Positions 18,720-29,271 of a stretch of DNA of 64,000 bases are shown piece after piece; within the stretch, counting starts at the first letter, position 1, and every line of letters begins with the position of its first letter. Source of the DNA: Halodesulfovibrio spirochaetisodalis (GTDB taxonomy: Bacteria; Desulfobacterota; Desulfovibrionia; Desulfovibrionales; Desulfovibrionaceae); NCBI RefSeq assembly GCF_001672295.1, contig NZ_JXMS01000008.1, forward strand, positions 1 through 64,000, read 5' to 3'. The position numbers were made by a program, and so were the translations under genes. Below the pieces are notes generated by a model that was not told the DNA's origin, ran no database searches, and saw only the letters and a list, made by a program, of their open reading frames with translations.

Positions 18720-18812
18720 TAACGCAACACATACTATAAAGACATTGTCAGTAACTGAAGGTTGTTATTATACAAACCTCAGATACACAGATAAACAGTT
18801 ACAGAGGATATG

Positions 18813-19487
18813 ATGCGAACAAAATGGATAGCACCAGTGGCACTTGCAGCCGCACCGGCAATGGCATTCTGCCAGTACCTCATCTACGAGTATGCCCCTG
18901 TCGAACAGGTTATGGGCATTGTACAAAAGGTGTTCTACACTCATTTGCCGCTGGCGTGGTGGTCACTCTTCAGCTTCTTCTGCGTATTCATTGCCTCCAT
19001 CCTGTACTTGAAAACCCGCAACCGCTTCTGGGATAATTTCGCAGCAGCATCCGCTGAAGTAGGTGTTCTTCTCAGCGGGCTGGCTCTTGTTACAGGTATG
19101 ATCTGGGGACGCCACAGTTGGGGTGTCTGGTGGACATGGGACCCGCGTCTTACCACAACTCTTGTTATGTGGTTTGTTTACGCTGGCTACCTTATTCTAC
19201 GCTCCATGTCGCTCTCAGCCGAACGCAAAGCTGTTGTCAGCTCTGTTGTCGGCATTGCAGCATTCATTGACGTCCCTCTCGTATTCCTTTCCGCCCGCCT
19301 CTGGCGCTCCATCCACCCAGCCGTTTTCAACAGCAAAACAGGGGGACTGGAGCCGGAAATGAAATTGACTGTTATCACATGTGTTATCTGCTTTGGTCTT
19401 GTATGGGCTGTTCTTGTGGGACTTCGTTCCTCACAGATGGCGCTGTCAGACCGTATAGACAACCTGACAACACACGACGAAATATAA
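18813..19487 (+). CDS. ccmC: heme handling protein CcmC
   Basis: 224-residue six-helix membrane protein that loads heme onto CcmE. The WWD signature reads WGVWWTWDPRLTTTL, with conserved periplasmic histidines in THLPLAWW and SIHPAV. Two adjacent ATG codons (18810 and 18813) are possible starts; I chose the second because GAGG then lies 5 bases upstream. Followed by two CcmD-like micro-genes. Confidence 0.9.
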   Translation: MRTKWIAPVALAAAPAMAFCQYLIYEYAPVEQVMGIVQKVFYTHLPLAWWSLFSFFCVFIASILYLKTRNRFWDNFAAASAEVGVLLSGLALVTGMIWGRHSWGVWWTWDPRLTTTLVMWFVYAGYLILRSMSLSAERKAVVSSVVGIAAFIDVPLVFLSARLWRSIHPAVFNSKTGGLEPEMKLTVITCVICFGLVWAVLVGLRSSQMALSDRIDNLTTHDEI

Positions 19488-19522
19488 CTATCTGTCTGAA
19501 CTGAGTTACAACGGTACTACCA

Positions 19523-19678
19523 ATGAACATGCCTAGCTGGTTATTCATGACGAACATTGCAGTTATTATCAGCACAATTTGCTTCGGCTTTATTTGTGCC
19601 GCATTGATCGGTATCCGTTCATCAAAGGTTGCCAGAGCAGATAGAATAGAAGAATTAACACCTCAATATAAAAAATAA
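19523..19678 (+). CDS. CcmD-like micro-protein 1
   Basis: 51-residue protein, starting MNMPSWLFMTN and ending LTPQYKK. It has one transmembrane helix (about residues 10-31) followed by a short charged cytoplasmic tail with RADRIEEL, the architecture of CcmD. It lies 35 bases after ccmC and 35 bases before a second protein that shares the pattern S-x-W-L-x-M-x-N-x-A-V. The tail also resembles the end of CcmC (SDRIDNL), so a CcmC-tail or CcmD origin are both possible. Confidence 0.65.
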   Translation: MNMPSWLFMTNIAVIISTICFGFICAALIGIRSSKVARADRIEELTPQYKK

Positions 19679-19713
19679 CTGCCTGAATTTAGCAGGCACC
19701 AAGGAGATTCATC

Positions 19714-19848
19714 ATGGAAAGCTCCAACTGGCTCCTCATGGCTAACGTTGCAGTTTGGGTTGGCATTGCAGGCTACCTCTTCGTTATCGCTCGCAAACAC
19801 TGTGAGTTGAGCAAACGTGTCCGCCAAATGGAGATCATTAATGACTAA
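19714..19848 (+). CDS. ccmD: CcmD-like micro-protein 2
   Basis: 44-residue protein starting MESSNWLLMAN with one helix (about residues 7-26) and a basic tail (RKHCELSKRVRQ). Size, position directly after ccmC and topology fit CcmD, the small subunit that holds CcmC and CcmE together for holo-CcmE release. AAGGAG lies 7 bases before the ATG. Its last 8 bases overlap the next gene. Confidence 0.7.
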   Translation: MESSNWLLMANVAVWVGIAGYLFVIARKHCELSKRVRQMEIIND

Positions 19849-20416
19849 TGCTCCAGGAAAGCAGCCGAATACGGCTGCAAAAATAGTCCTCGCAGCAATC
19901 CTGCTGGGATTTGTTGCAATGCTTGTGACATCGGGTATCTACCGTACCAGCAACCCGAGCCTCACTAAATTTGTCCAGTCCCGTAATGCCGGTTCCGGCG
20001 AAGCTAAGACTGACAACTCAGCACACATTGCGGATCTTATGGGTAAACTCAAAACAGATCCGAACAACGTAAAGCTGATTGAAGAAATCGCCCAACACTT
20101 TATGGAAGACGGCGAATACAGTCAGGCGCGAAAATTTATTCAGCGTGGCATAACAGCCAAGCCGGGTAATGCACACCTGTTCTATATGCTTGGCATGGCA
20201 AACTTTAAGCTGGAAAGTTACACAAAGGCCGCCAAAGCATTTGAAACATCATTGTCTCTGGAAGACGACCCTTCTGCCCGATACAATCTCGGTGTACTGC
20301 TTAAGTACTATCTGGATAAACCTGCTGAAGGCAAAATACAGTTCCAGAAAATTCTCGAGTCCGGTGCCGGAAGTGATCTTAAAGCTGCAGCACAAAAAGA
20401 GCTCGACGAGAAATAA
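19841..20416 (+). CDS. TPR protein of the ccm operon (CcmI/NrfG-like)
   Basis: 191-residue protein with one N-terminal transmembrane helix (about residues 15-35) and tetratricopeptide repeats facing the periplasm (about 70-185, for example GNAHLFYMLGMANFKLESY). TPR modules of CcmI/NrfG type hold apocytochrome for heme attachment. There is no CxxC CcmH domain. I chose the ATG at 19841, overlapping the ccmD stop, with GGAG 8 bases upstream; a GTG at 19817 is also in frame. Last gene of the operon. Confidence 0.75.
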   Translation: MTNAPGKQPNTAAKIVLAAILLGFVAMLVTSGIYRTSNPSLTKFVQSRNAGSGEAKTDNSAHIADLMGKLKTDPNNVKLIEEIAQHFMEDGEYSQARKFIQRGITAKPGNAHLFYMLGMANFKLESYTKAAKAFETSLSLEDDPSARYNLGVLLKYYLDKPAEGKIQFQKILESGAGSDLKAAAQKELDEK

Positions 20417-20440
20417 TATGCTTATGTTACCGTAAGATAC

Positions 20441-20472
20441 AAAGCGCATTGCACCTGCAATGCGCTTTTTTT
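20441..20472 (+). terminator. intrinsic terminator of the ccm operon
   Basis: AAAGCGCATTGC paired with GCAATGCGCTTT around a short loop, then seven T residues. Confidence 0.9.
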
Positions 20473-20595
20473 ATAGCAGGCACAAAACAGCTCTGAACGT
20501 ATCTGTCTCATGCTGTATCAGAGTATATTTTCTGACTATTATGCTATAGTGCCTGTGAGATCGGTTTCACTAGCAATAAAAAATATAATCAACCG

Positions 20596-20624
20596 TTGAC
20601 ATAGCACCCAAGGGCGCATACGCT
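20596..20624 (+). promoter_or_regulatory. candidate sigma-70 promoter of guaBA
   Basis: A perfect TTGACA at 20596-20601, a 17-base spacer and TACGCT at 20619-20624 as a weak -10. The predicted start is near 20631, giving a leader of about 130 bases before guaB. The GC-rich bases after the -10 (AACGGG) would fit stringent control. Confidence 0.5.
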
Positions 20625-20637
20625 AACGGGATTACCT

Positions 20638-20727
20638 AAAGTACTATCCGCCTATGTGAATAGGAAAGAAAGTACTGTACCTCCAGGCCGGTTAAATGCG
20701 TGAATTTACGCTACTGTGGCCTTTTTT
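20638..20727 (+). promoter_or_regulatory. guaB leader: hairpin plus intrinsic terminator (candidate riboswitch or attenuator)
   Basis: Hairpin 1 pairs AGTACT (20640-20645) with AGTACT (20671-20676), then an asymmetric internal loop, then CCTAT/ATAGG capped by a GTGA tetraloop. Terminator: AGGCC (20685-20689) pairs with GGCCT (20718-20722), plus GCGT/ACGC inside, and a run of six T residues begins at 20722, only about 35 bases before the guaB start. Bases 20646-20653 (ATCCGCCT) can instead pair with 20685-20692 (AGGCCGGT) at 7 of 8 positions, which would disrupt both hairpins. No known class recognised. Confidence 0.5.
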
Positions 20728-20732
20728 AATAG

Positions 20733-22220
<1,488 letters not shown>

Positions 22221-22241
22221 TTTCTCTTTTTAGAGGACATT

Positions 22242-23792
22242 ATGGACGCACTTAGCAAAGTCATTATTGTTGACTACGGCTCTCAGTTTACTCAGCTTAT
22301 CGCACGCCGCGTACGTGAAGCGGGCGTATACTCTGAGATTCACCCTTGCATCGTAACAGCTGAAGAAGTCAAGGCAATGAACCCTTCCGCTGTGATTCTT
22401 TCCGGCGGTCCTTCCAGTGTAGGTGACGAAGACGCTCCTGCTCTCGATATGGGTCTGCTCGAACTTGGCGTACCAGTACTCGGTATCTGCTACGGTATGC
22501 AGCTGCTCGCCCACAACCTTGGTGGCGAACTCGCAAGCTCTGAGACCCGTGAGTACGGCCCTGCAGACTTCAACATGACTGCAGACTGCCCGCTGTTTGC
22601 TGACCTCAACCGTGAAGATTCCTTACGTGTATGGATGTCCCACGGCGATAAGGTTAAATCTGTACCGCCTTCTTTCGAGATCATCGGTTCTACAGAAACT
22701 CTTGAAGTTGCTGCTATGGCGTGTGTAGAAAAAAATATTTACGCACTCCAGTATCATCCGGAAGTTCACCACTCCGAGGGTGGCGACATTATGATCAACA
22801 ACTTCCTCTTCAAGATTGCAGGCATAAAACCGGACTGGACCATGTCCGGCTTCATTGACGCTGTAATTAAAGATTGTCAGGAAACTGTTGGTCCTGAAGG
22901 CAACGTTGTTTGCGGCCTCTCCGGTGGCATCGACTCCACTGTTGTTGCTGTTCTTCTGAACCAAGCAATCGGTCATCGCCTCCACTGCATCTTTGTAGAC
23001 AACGGCCTGATGCGTCAGAACGAAGTTGAAGAAGTTTCCAGCTACCTGCGCGAACACTTCGACCTCAACCTTACTGTTGTTGATGCACGCGACCGTTTCC
23101 TTTCCAAGCTTGAAGGCGTGGAAGATCCAGAAGAAAAACGTAAGATCATCGGCTACGAATTCATCGAGGTATTCGATGCAGAAGCAGCACGTATTGAAAA
23201 CGTTAAATTCCTCGCACAGGGCACCCTGTACCCTGATGTGATCGAATCCATCTCCCACAAAGGGCCTTCTGCTGTAATTAAAAGCCACCACAACGTTGGC
23301 GGTCTGCCTGAAGATATGGAACTTGAACTCATCGAACCTCTTCGTGAACTGTTCAAAGATGAAGTGCGTAAAGTTGCTATCGAACTCGGCATGCCTGACT
23401 CCGTAGTATGGCGTCATCCTTTCCCTGGTCCTGGCCTTGCTATCCGTATTATTGGTGAAATCACTGATGAACGCCTTACTATTTTGAGAAAAGCAGACAA
23501 AATCGTACAGAACGAGTTGACTGCATCCGGATGGTATCGCAAAGTGTGGCAGGGCTTTGCTGTTCTGCTGCCGCTTAAGACTGTTGGGGTTATGGGTGAC
23601 GGCAGAACCTACGAAAACGTTATTGCCCTACGTATTGTTGATAGTGTAGATGCTATGACAGCGGATTGGGCACGTCTTCCTTCCGAGCTGCTTGAAAAAA
23701 TCTCAAGCCGCATCATCAACGAAGTTGTTGGCGTGAACCGCGTTGTTTATGACATCTCCTCCAAGCCACCGAGCACTATCGAGTGGGAATAA
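22242..23792 (+). CDS. guaA: GMP synthase (glutamine-hydrolysing)
   Basis: 516-residue cytosolic enzyme converting XMP to GMP with ATP and glutamine. The class I glutaminase domain (residues 1-190) has the nucleophile elbow GICYGMQ and catalytic [12 protein letters not shown]. The ATP pyrophosphatase domain has the P-loop [13 protein letters not shown], and the C-terminal dimerisation domain ends KPPSTIEWE as in most GuaA. The ATG follows AGAGGAC. Confidence 0.96.
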   Translation: MDALSKVIIVDYGSQFTQLIARRVREAGVYSEIHPCIVTAEEVKAMNPSAVILSGGPSSVGDEDAPALDMGLLELGVPVLGICYGMQLLAHNLGGELASSETREYGPADFNMTADCPLFADLNREDSLRVWMSHGDKVKSVPPSFEIIGSTETLEVAAMACVEKNIYALQYHPEVHHSEGGDIMINNFLFKIAGIKPDWTMSGFIDAVIKDCQETVGPEGNVVCGLSGGIDSTVVAVLLNQAIGHRLHCIFVDNGLMRQNEVEEVSSYLREHFDLNLTVVDARDRFLSKLEGVEDPEEKRKIIGYEFIEVFDAEAARIENVKFLAQGTLYPDVIESISHKGPSAVIKSHHNVGGLPEDMELELIEPLRELFKDEVRKVAIELGMPDSVVWRHPFPGPGLAIRIIGEITDERLTILRKADKIVQNELTASGWYRKVWQGFAVLLPLKTVGVMGDGRTYENVIALRIVDSVDAMTADWARLPSELLEKISSRIINEVVGVNRVVYDISSKPPSTIEWE

Positions 23793-23821
23793 GCCAACCT
23801 TAGCTAATTGGGCGTGACTGC

Positions 23822-24199
23822 ATGTTTGGAATCGGTACTACAGAAATACTGGTTATTCTTGTTGTAGCACTTATTGTGCTGGGTCCTAAGAGCTTGCCGA
23901 AAGTGGCAAGAACTCTCGGGAAAGGTCTTGCGGAATTCCGCCGCGTATCTACTGATTTTCAGCGTACTATCAACACTGAAATCGCATTAGATGAGCACGA
24001 AAAAGAGAAAAAAGCTGCTGAAAAGAAAATTTTCGGTGACGAAAACTCGAAAGCGGAAGCAAAATCTTCCCCTGAAACGGCTGAAGCACAGCCTGTTCAG
24101 GAACCGACCGGAAACCTTGCTGTAGCACCGGATAATGCAGAACCACAACCTGCAGCTGAACCTGTTGCTTCCACTAAGACCGAGAAGGAACCGGCATAA
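23822..24199 (+). CDS. tatB: twin-arginine translocase subunit TatB
   Basis: 125-residue protein: a single N-terminal helix (MFGIGTTEILVILVVALIVLGP), the conserved Pro-hinge, an amphipathic helix (LPKVARTLGKGLAEFRR) and a charged, disordered tail. TatB with TatC forms the receptor for twin-arginine signal peptides. Glu at position 8 and the longer amphipathic region favour TatB over TatA; TatA is not in this window. Its stop overlaps the tatC start by one base. Confidence 0.88.
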   Translation: MFGIGTTEILVILVVALIVLGPKSLPKVARTLGKGLAEFRRVSTDFQRTINTEIALDEHEKEKKAAEKKIFGDENSKAEAKSSPETAEAQPVQEPTGNLAVAPDNAEPQPAAEPVASTKTEKEPA

Positions 24200-25314
24200 T
24201 GAGCGGCGATAAAAAAACAGACGCTCAGCCTTCTGAAGCAGACGAAAACGTATCTGAAAACGAACGCGGCAACGAAACAGACTCCGCTGAAGAAAGCCAA
24301 TCTGCTGATACCGCACGTAATGAAGGTAACGATGACTCTGACCCTTCTGCTGAGATGGACTTCTCAGACGGTCCCCGTCCTGATCGTATCGAAGATTTCG
24401 ACGAAGAAGATATAGATAACACCGCGTCCGGAGCACACGATGCTCCGGACAGCGGTGATTCTGAAGATACAGAGCAAGATGCTTCCACTGCTGTCACTCT
24501 CACCGACCGTATTGATGCGATGGATGAGGAGGAAGACGAGGAAGAGGAAGAAGAGTCCATGACCCTTCTTCAGCATCTTGATGAGCTTCGTGTGCGTTTA
24601 AAGCGCATCAGCTTTGCCATCATTCTCGGTTGTCTTGCCTGTTACAGTTTTGCTGAAAAGCTCTTTGATTATCTGGTAATGCCGATGGTTGCAGTTATGC
24701 CGGATCAAAGTTCTTTCATCTACACAGCGCCGCACGAGGCGTTTGTGACCTACCTTAAAGTCGCTGCTCTGGCAGGTTTTTTTGCTGCCAGTCCATATAT
24801 TTTCTATCAAGTCTGGGCATTTATTGCCCCTGGGCTCTATGAAGAAGAGCGAAAGTACATTGTACCTATAGCATTCTTCTCTGCCGCCTGCTTTATCGGC
24901 GGCGGCGCATTTGCCTACTTTATTGTATTCCCGTTTGCTTTTGAGTTCTTCATGAGCTTTAATACAGGGAATATTCAGGCTATGCTTAAGCTCAATGAAT
25001 ATCTGAGCTTCTCCATGAAGCTGATTTTTGCCTTCGGACTTGTATTTGAGATGCCACTATTTGCTCTTTTCTTGAGCAGATTGGGAATTGTAACAGCAAC
25101 CATGATGCGTAAAGCACGTAAATTTGCTATTCTTTTTTCATTCATTCTGGCTGCTATTCTTACACCACCGGATGTTGTCTCCCAGCTCCTCATGGCAGGC
25201 CCATTGATGATTCTGTATGAAATCTCAATCATCATCGCTGCCCTCTTCGGCAAGCGTAAGGCTTCTGAGGAAACTGAAGAAGATAACGAAGGCGAAGAAG
25301 CAATGGCAGAGTAA
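24199..25314 (+). CDS. tatC: twin-arginine translocase subunit TatC with a long acidic N-terminal extension
   Basis: 371 residues. The TatC core starts at MTLLQHLDELRVRLKR (residue 121) and has six transmembrane helices with the conserved PxP-type periplasmic regions and LTPPDV near the end. Residues 1-120 form an extension very rich in Asp, Glu and Ser, ending in an unbroken run of acidic residues (about 109-119). A typical TatC is about 250 residues. The core-initiating ATG at 24559 is preceded by GGAAGAAG-type purines, so internal initiation of a normal TatC is possible. Coupled to tatB by TAATG. Confidence 0.9.
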   Translation: MSGDKKTDAQPSEADENVSENERGNETDSAEESQSADTARNEGNDDSDPSAEMDFSDGPRPDRIEDFDEEDIDNTASGAHDAPDSGDSEDTEQDASTAVTLTDRIDAMDEEEDEEEEEESMTLLQHLDELRVRLKRISFAIILGCLACYSFAEKLFDYLVMPMVAVMPDQSSFIYTAPHEAFVTYLKVAALAGFFAASPYIFYQVWAFIAPGLYEEERKYIVPIAFFSAACFIGGGAFAYFIVFPFAFEFFMSFNTGNIQAMLKLNEYLSFSMKLIFAFGLVFEMPLFALFLSRLGIVTATMMRKARKFAILFSFILAAILTPPDVVSQLLMAGPLMILYEISIIIAALFGKRKASEETEEDNEGEEAMAE

Positions 25315-25340
25315 GACCGCTGGCAACTTTGTTTTTTCTA

Positions 25341-25403
25341 AAGTTGTCATCTATCTTACCAACACTCTTAGGTGTACACAGGCCGGGCTTTTGCCCGGCT
25401 TTT
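25341..25403 (+). terminator. terminator region after tatC
   Basis: GCCGGGC and GCCCGGC arms around TTTT at 25382-25400, followed by TTTTA. The T run is short, so this may only partly stop transcription before hisB, 35 bases on. Confidence 0.6.
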
Positions 25404-25436
25404 AACCATCTACCTGACGAAACTTGAGGAAGAAGT

Positions 25437-26027
25437 ATGACTCAACGTACCGCAACCATTTCAAGAGACACCAGTGAAACTAAAATATCACTTTCTCTTA
25501 CTCTGGACGGAGCCAGTAATGTAGACGTGAAAACAGGTTGGGGCTTTGCCGACCATATGCTCACTCTCATCGCATTCTGGGGCGGATTTGATCTCCAAAT
25601 TCACTGTGACGGAGATTTACACGTTGATGCACATCATACACTCGAAGACATTGGTATCTGCCTTGGCAACGCGCTTCGTGAAGCCCTTGGAGACCGAAAA
25701 GGTATCAACCGTATCGGCATGGCAAAAGTACCAATGGATGAATCCATCTCTGAAGTGAACATCGATATTTCCGGACGTCCTTATCTTGTTTATCGTGGCG
25801 ATGATCTACTGCCACCTGTTATTGCCGGTGATGAATCCGACCTTTGGCGTGAGTTTTTCAAATCTGTATGCTACGGTGCAAGAATAAACATGCATATTTC
25901 TTACCTTTATGGTAAAAATGGGCACCACCTGCTCGAATCAGCATGCAAGGGTCTCGGGCTTGCACTGCGCATGGCTGCTTCCTGCGATAGAAATCAACTA
26001 CTCAGCACCAAAGGGAGTCTAGATTAA
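25437..26027 (+). CDS. hisB: imidazoleglycerol-phosphate dehydratase
   Basis: 196-residue monofunctional HisB, catalysing the dehydration of imidazole glycerol phosphate to imidazole acetol phosphate in histidine synthesis. Metal-binding motifs [18 protein letters not shown] and [18 protein letters not shown] are intact. The ATG follows GAGGAAG. Its stop overlaps the start of a lipoprotein gene (TAATG), which in turn overlaps hisA. Confidence 0.94.
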   Translation: MTQRTATISRDTSETKISLSLTLDGASNVDVKTGWGFADHMLTLIAFWGGFDLQIHCDGDLHVDAHHTLEDIGICLGNALREALGDRKGINRIGMAKVPMDESISEVNIDISGRPYLVYRGDDLLPPVIAGDESDLWREFFKSVCYGARINMHISYLYGKNGHHLLESACKGLGLALRMAASCDRNQLLSTKGSLD

Positions 26028-26677
26028 TGCAAAAAACATTTCGCCATACCGGACTTATTCTTTGCGTTCTCGGCCTGTTTCTTATTGCCGGATGCGGCAA
26101 ATCAAAAACAACGGCACAATTACCTCCGCTGACTATGGGTGTGGCTATGTTTACCCAGCCAACCAATACCGGCGAACTGCTTGCAGGGTACATCCCTTCT
26201 GACCAGTTCAGAGTTTCTCCTGAGACACTGGATACATTGAATGCTGATTTCGAAAAACTTTTGTTAACAGAAACTAAACGTATCTACCTGCGCGGTGCAG
26301 CTGCTCGTCAGTGCTTTGAAATCACGACAGCGCAGCGCAGCGAAGATCCGGTAAATGCGTTACAGTTCTGGAATCAGGTTGGCTTATGCATGAAGGTTGA
26401 CGTTCTTATTATTCCTCAGGTCATCGACTGGACCCCTCGTCAGGGTGGCGAAATGGGTGCATTCCAGTCTGCCGGTGTTAATATGGACTTCTATGCATTG
26501 CGCGTAAGTGCTAATGAACCTTCTCTTTCACGTTTTCACTTTGAAGAAACTCAAGAAAGTCTTTCTGCAAATCTTCTTAATATAGACAAGTGGTTCCAAC
26601 GCAAGGGTAAGTGGATTACTGCGGAACAGCTTGCTGAAGAAGGAATGCGTCAGGCTATAACGGAGCTTGGTCTGTGA
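26027..26677 (+). CDS. conserved-type lipoprotein embedded between hisB and hisA
   Basis: 216-residue predicted lipoprotein with an N-terminal signal peptide and lipobox LIAGC (cysteine at about residue 24). The mature part is alpha/beta in appearance, with [12 protein letters not shown] and [12 protein letters not shown]; it could belong to the group of small outer-membrane-associated lipoproteins, but I do not recognise the family. It overlaps both histidine genes, so it is translated with them, although a lipoprotein has no known role in histidine synthesis. Confidence 0.7.
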   Translation: MQKTFRHTGLILCVLGLFLIAGCGKSKTTAQLPPLTMGVAMFTQPTNTGELLAGYIPSDQFRVSPETLDTLNADFEKLLLTETKRIYLRGAAARQCFEITTAQRSEDPVNALQFWNQVGLCMKVDVLIIPQVIDWTPRQGGEMGAFQSAGVNMDFYALRVSANEPSLSRFHFEETQESLSANLLNIDKWFQRKGKWITAEQLAEEGMRQAITELGL

Positions 26678-27408
26678 TAATTTTTCCTGCTGTAGACATT
26701 AAAGGCGGACAGGCAGTTCGTCTTAAACAGGGTAAAGCCGATCAGGAAACAGTATTTTCCTCTGATCCGGTAGCAATGGCAAAGAAATGGCAGGAACAAG
26801 GCGGTAAATGGCTCCATGTAATCGATCTCGATGGTGCTTTTTCCGGTGAACCAGTCAACCGCGATCTTATTAAAAACATCTGCTCAAGTGTAGATATGCC
26901 AGTTCAGCTCGGCGGAGGAATCCGCGATCTGGAAACTGCGAAGGCATACCTTGATGCCGGTGTTTCCCGTCTCATCATCGGTACAATTGCTCTTACAGAA
27001 CCGGAACTTTTCGGCTCTATTTGTAAAGCATTTCCGGGAAAAATCGGTGTCTCTCTTGATGCTGAAGGCGGCGTACTTAAAACCAAAGGCTGGGTAGAAG
27101 ACAGCGGCCTCACTATTTATGATGTTCTCCCGCGCATGGAAGAACAGGGTGTAGCGTTTATCATCTACACAGACATTGACCGCGACGGTATGCAGACAGG
27201 TGTTAACCTGCCGGCACTTACCAAACTGGCACAGACATCATCTGTTCCAGTAATCGCAGCAGGCGGTGTTGCAACACTTGAGGATATTAAGGCACTCTAC
27301 CCGCTGACCAAAGAAGCCAACCTTGAAGGTGCTATCTCCGGTAAAGCTATCTACACTGGAACTCTTGATCTTAAAGAAGCTTCCGACTGGATTGCGACGC
27401 AGAACTAG
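26674..27408 (+). CDS. hisA: phosphoribosylformimino-5-aminoimidazole carboxamide ribotide isomerase
   Basis: 244-residue TIM-barrel isomerase (ProFAR to PRFAR) of histidine synthesis. Typical elements are [27 protein letters not shown] with the first catalytic Asp, [17 protein letters not shown] with the second catalytic Asp, and [12 protein letters not shown]. It begins with GTG overlapping the lipoprotein stop (GTGA). Confidence 0.93.
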   Translation: MIIFPAVDIKGGQAVRLKQGKADQETVFSSDPVAMAKKWQEQGGKWLHVIDLDGAFSGEPVNRDLIKNICSSVDMPVQLGGGIRDLETAKAYLDAGVSRLIIGTIALTEPELFGSICKAFPGKIGVSLDAEGGVLKTKGWVEDSGLTIYDVLPRMEEQGVAFIIYTDIDRDGMQTGVNLPALTKLAQTSSVPVIAAGGVATLEDIKALYPLTKEANLEGAISGKAIYTGTLDLKEASDWIATQN

Positions 27409-27430
27409 TTCTTCTTTCTATACAACGCTG

Positions 27431-27465
27431 AAGGCGAACCCGATTCAAGGGTTCGCCTTTTTTTA
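27431..27465 (+). terminator. intrinsic terminator after hisA
   Basis: AAGGCGAACCC paired with GGGTTCGCCTT around a 7-base loop, then a T run. Confidence 0.92.
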
Positions 27466-27586
27466 TGCTTTCAGCCTCCCGACATTACTTGTAGACTAAG
27501 TTCCAGATTGTATAACAGTCCATTGCTGCTCTACTGCGTATACTGGGGAAGTCATCGAATTACTCTGAACTGGACAGATACAGCCT

Positions 27587-28570
27587 ATGAAAAAAATCTT
27601 AGCCGCTGATATCGGCGGGACAAACAGCCGTTTTGCAGCCTTTACACTCCAAGGTACTACGTTGCGTCATGAGAGAAGCATCTGGCTTTCCACCAATGCT
27701 GCTGACAGCTTTGAGCACTTGCTGGATCTGTTATCCAACTCCAATTTTGAATTGCAGCCACCTAAGGCGGATGCTGCTGTCTTTGGTGTTGCTGGCCCTG
27801 TTGTGGACGGACTGCGCAGCTCCCCTCCGAATATTCAGTGGGATATTGACCTGACAGCCCTTCCTAAAAAATTTCAATGCGCCAGTACACTTCTTATCAA
27901 CGATTTTCTTGCACAAGCATATGCAGCCTTCACTCCAGCTTTTGAAGACGCTACAGAAGTTGTTTCGGGCACCGCCGCCACGAATTGTCCTGTGGCGATT
28001 CTTGGAGCCGGTACAGGACTTGGCAAATCAATTCTTGTACCTGACGGTAAAGGAAAATACATCCCTGTTCCCTCAGAGGGCGGCCATAGTTTTTTCCCGT
28101 TCATGACAAAAGAAGAACTTGAATATGCTGATTTTATACGTAAAAAAACAGGATCAGCAAAGGTCATTCAGGAGCACGTCCTTTCAGGCTCAGGACTTGA
28201 ACATCTTTTCGAATTTCATACCGGCGAGAAAGCCACTTCACACAAAGTTGTTTCACATTTTACCGAATACCCGATTGTACTGGAATGGTTCGCACGGTTT
28301 TACGGACGAGTTTGCCACAACTTTGTGCTGGATACATTTGCCCTCGGTGGCCTTTACATCACTGGCGGTATCGCAGCAGGTAACCCCATAGTCATTCAAC
28401 AAAAAGAGTTTGAAGAGTCGTTCCGTAACTGTGAACAGTATGGAAATATCCTCTGTAATGTGCCAATAAAAATTAATGAGAACGAAGAATCAGGTCTATG
28501 GGGCGCAGCCCGTTACGCAGCAGACCACCTCATACACAAGACCGCTTCCCGTACGGAACGAAAAGGATAA
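27587..28570 (+). CDS. glk: glucokinase
   Basis: 327-residue cytosolic ROK-unrelated Glk-type glucokinase (family COG0837) making glucose-6-phosphate. It has the phosphate-binding start LAADIGGTNSRFA, LINDFLAQAYA with the catalytic Asp, GAGTGLGKS for ATP, EGGH and LGGLYITGGIA. Sugar specificity is inferred. Four bases separate it from the TVP38-family gene, which suggests a shared transcript. Confidence 0.85.
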   Translation: MKKILAADIGGTNSRFAAFTLQGTTLRHERSIWLSTNAADSFEHLLDLLSNSNFELQPPKADAAVFGVAGPVVDGLRSSPPNIQWDIDLTALPKKFQCASTLLINDFLAQAYAAFTPAFEDATEVVSGTAATNCPVAILGAGTGLGKSILVPDGKGKYIPVPSEGGHSFFPFMTKEELEYADFIRKKTGSAKVIQEHVLSGSGLEHLFEFHTGEKATSHKVVSHFTEYPIVLEWFARFYGRVCHNFVLDTFALGGLYITGGIAAGNPIVIQQKEFEESFRNCEQYGNILCNVPIKINENEESGLWGAARYAADHLIHKTASRTERKG

Positions 28571-28574
28571 GGTT

Positions 28575-29270
28575 ATGACAGCAATTCAAGCAAAGCGTCT
28601 CGCAATTGTAACCACTATTGCCCTACTGTTTTTCATCGTCTGGTACTTTAATCTGACGGAATACCTTACTCTTGAATATATTAAAATGAAGCAGGACGCT
28701 TTCAGAATGCTGCATCAGGATCATATGTTTCTTGTCGTCGGCGGTTTTATTTTGATCTACATACTTGTTACCGCATTATCCATACCCGGTGCTGCTATTA
28801 TGACACTGGCAGCCGGTGGACTGTTCGGCTTCTGGACGGCTCTTATTGCAGTATCCTTTGCCTCGACAATCGGGGCTACCCTCGCCTGTTTTGTTTCACG
28901 TTATATCCTGAAGGACTGGGTGCAAAAATCGTTTGGCAGCAAAATTAAAAAAATTGATGATGGAATAAAAAAAGAAGGTGCTTTCTATCTCTTCACAGTC
29001 CGTCTTGTACCTATTTTTCCATTCTTCGCTGTTAACCTTGTCATGGGAATCACCAGCCTGCCGCTGCATACATTCTTCTGGGTATCGCAACTTGGTATGC
29101 TTCCGGGCACAGCAGTATTCGTTAACGCTGGCAAGCAGCTTGCCACGATAAACGACGTGGCCGATGTTCTTCAGCCAGTACACCTTATCTCGTTTGCCCT
29201 GCTGGGCATATTCCCTCTCATTGCTAAATTTCTGTTAAAATTTATCCGCAAAATTAAAGAGAGCAATTGA
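28575..29270 (+). CDS. TVP38/TMEM64-family membrane protein
   Basis: 231-residue polytopic protein of the VTT (SNARE-associated/DedA-like) fold. Characteristic segments are LSIPGAAIMTLAAGGLFGFWTAL, STIGATLACFVSRYIL and VRLVPIFPFFAVNLVMG. The start used is the ATG at 28575 after AAAGGATAAGG; the frame extends upstream into glk but without reason to start there. Substrate unknown; family members are proposed lipid or small-molecule transporters. Gene order TVP38 followed by a disulfide oxidoreductase is a recurrent pairing. Confidence 0.8.
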   Translation: MTAIQAKRLAIVTTIALLFFIVWYFNLTEYLTLEYIKMKQDAFRMLHQDHMFLVVGGFILIYILVTALSIPGAAIMTLAAGGLFGFWTALIAVSFASTIGATLACFVSRYILKDWVQKSFGSKIKKIDDGIKKEGAFYLFTVRLVPIFPFFAVNLVMGITSLPLHTFFWVSQLGMLPGTAVFVNAGKQLATINDVADVLQPVHLISFALLGIFPLIAKFLLKFIRKIKESN

Positions 29271-29271
29271 T

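Noticed and set aside
20593-20629. First stem CCGTT/AACGG of a possible larger aptamer before guaB
   Set aside because: The same bases hold a better supported TTGACA-N17-TACGCT promoter, so they are probably not transcribed.
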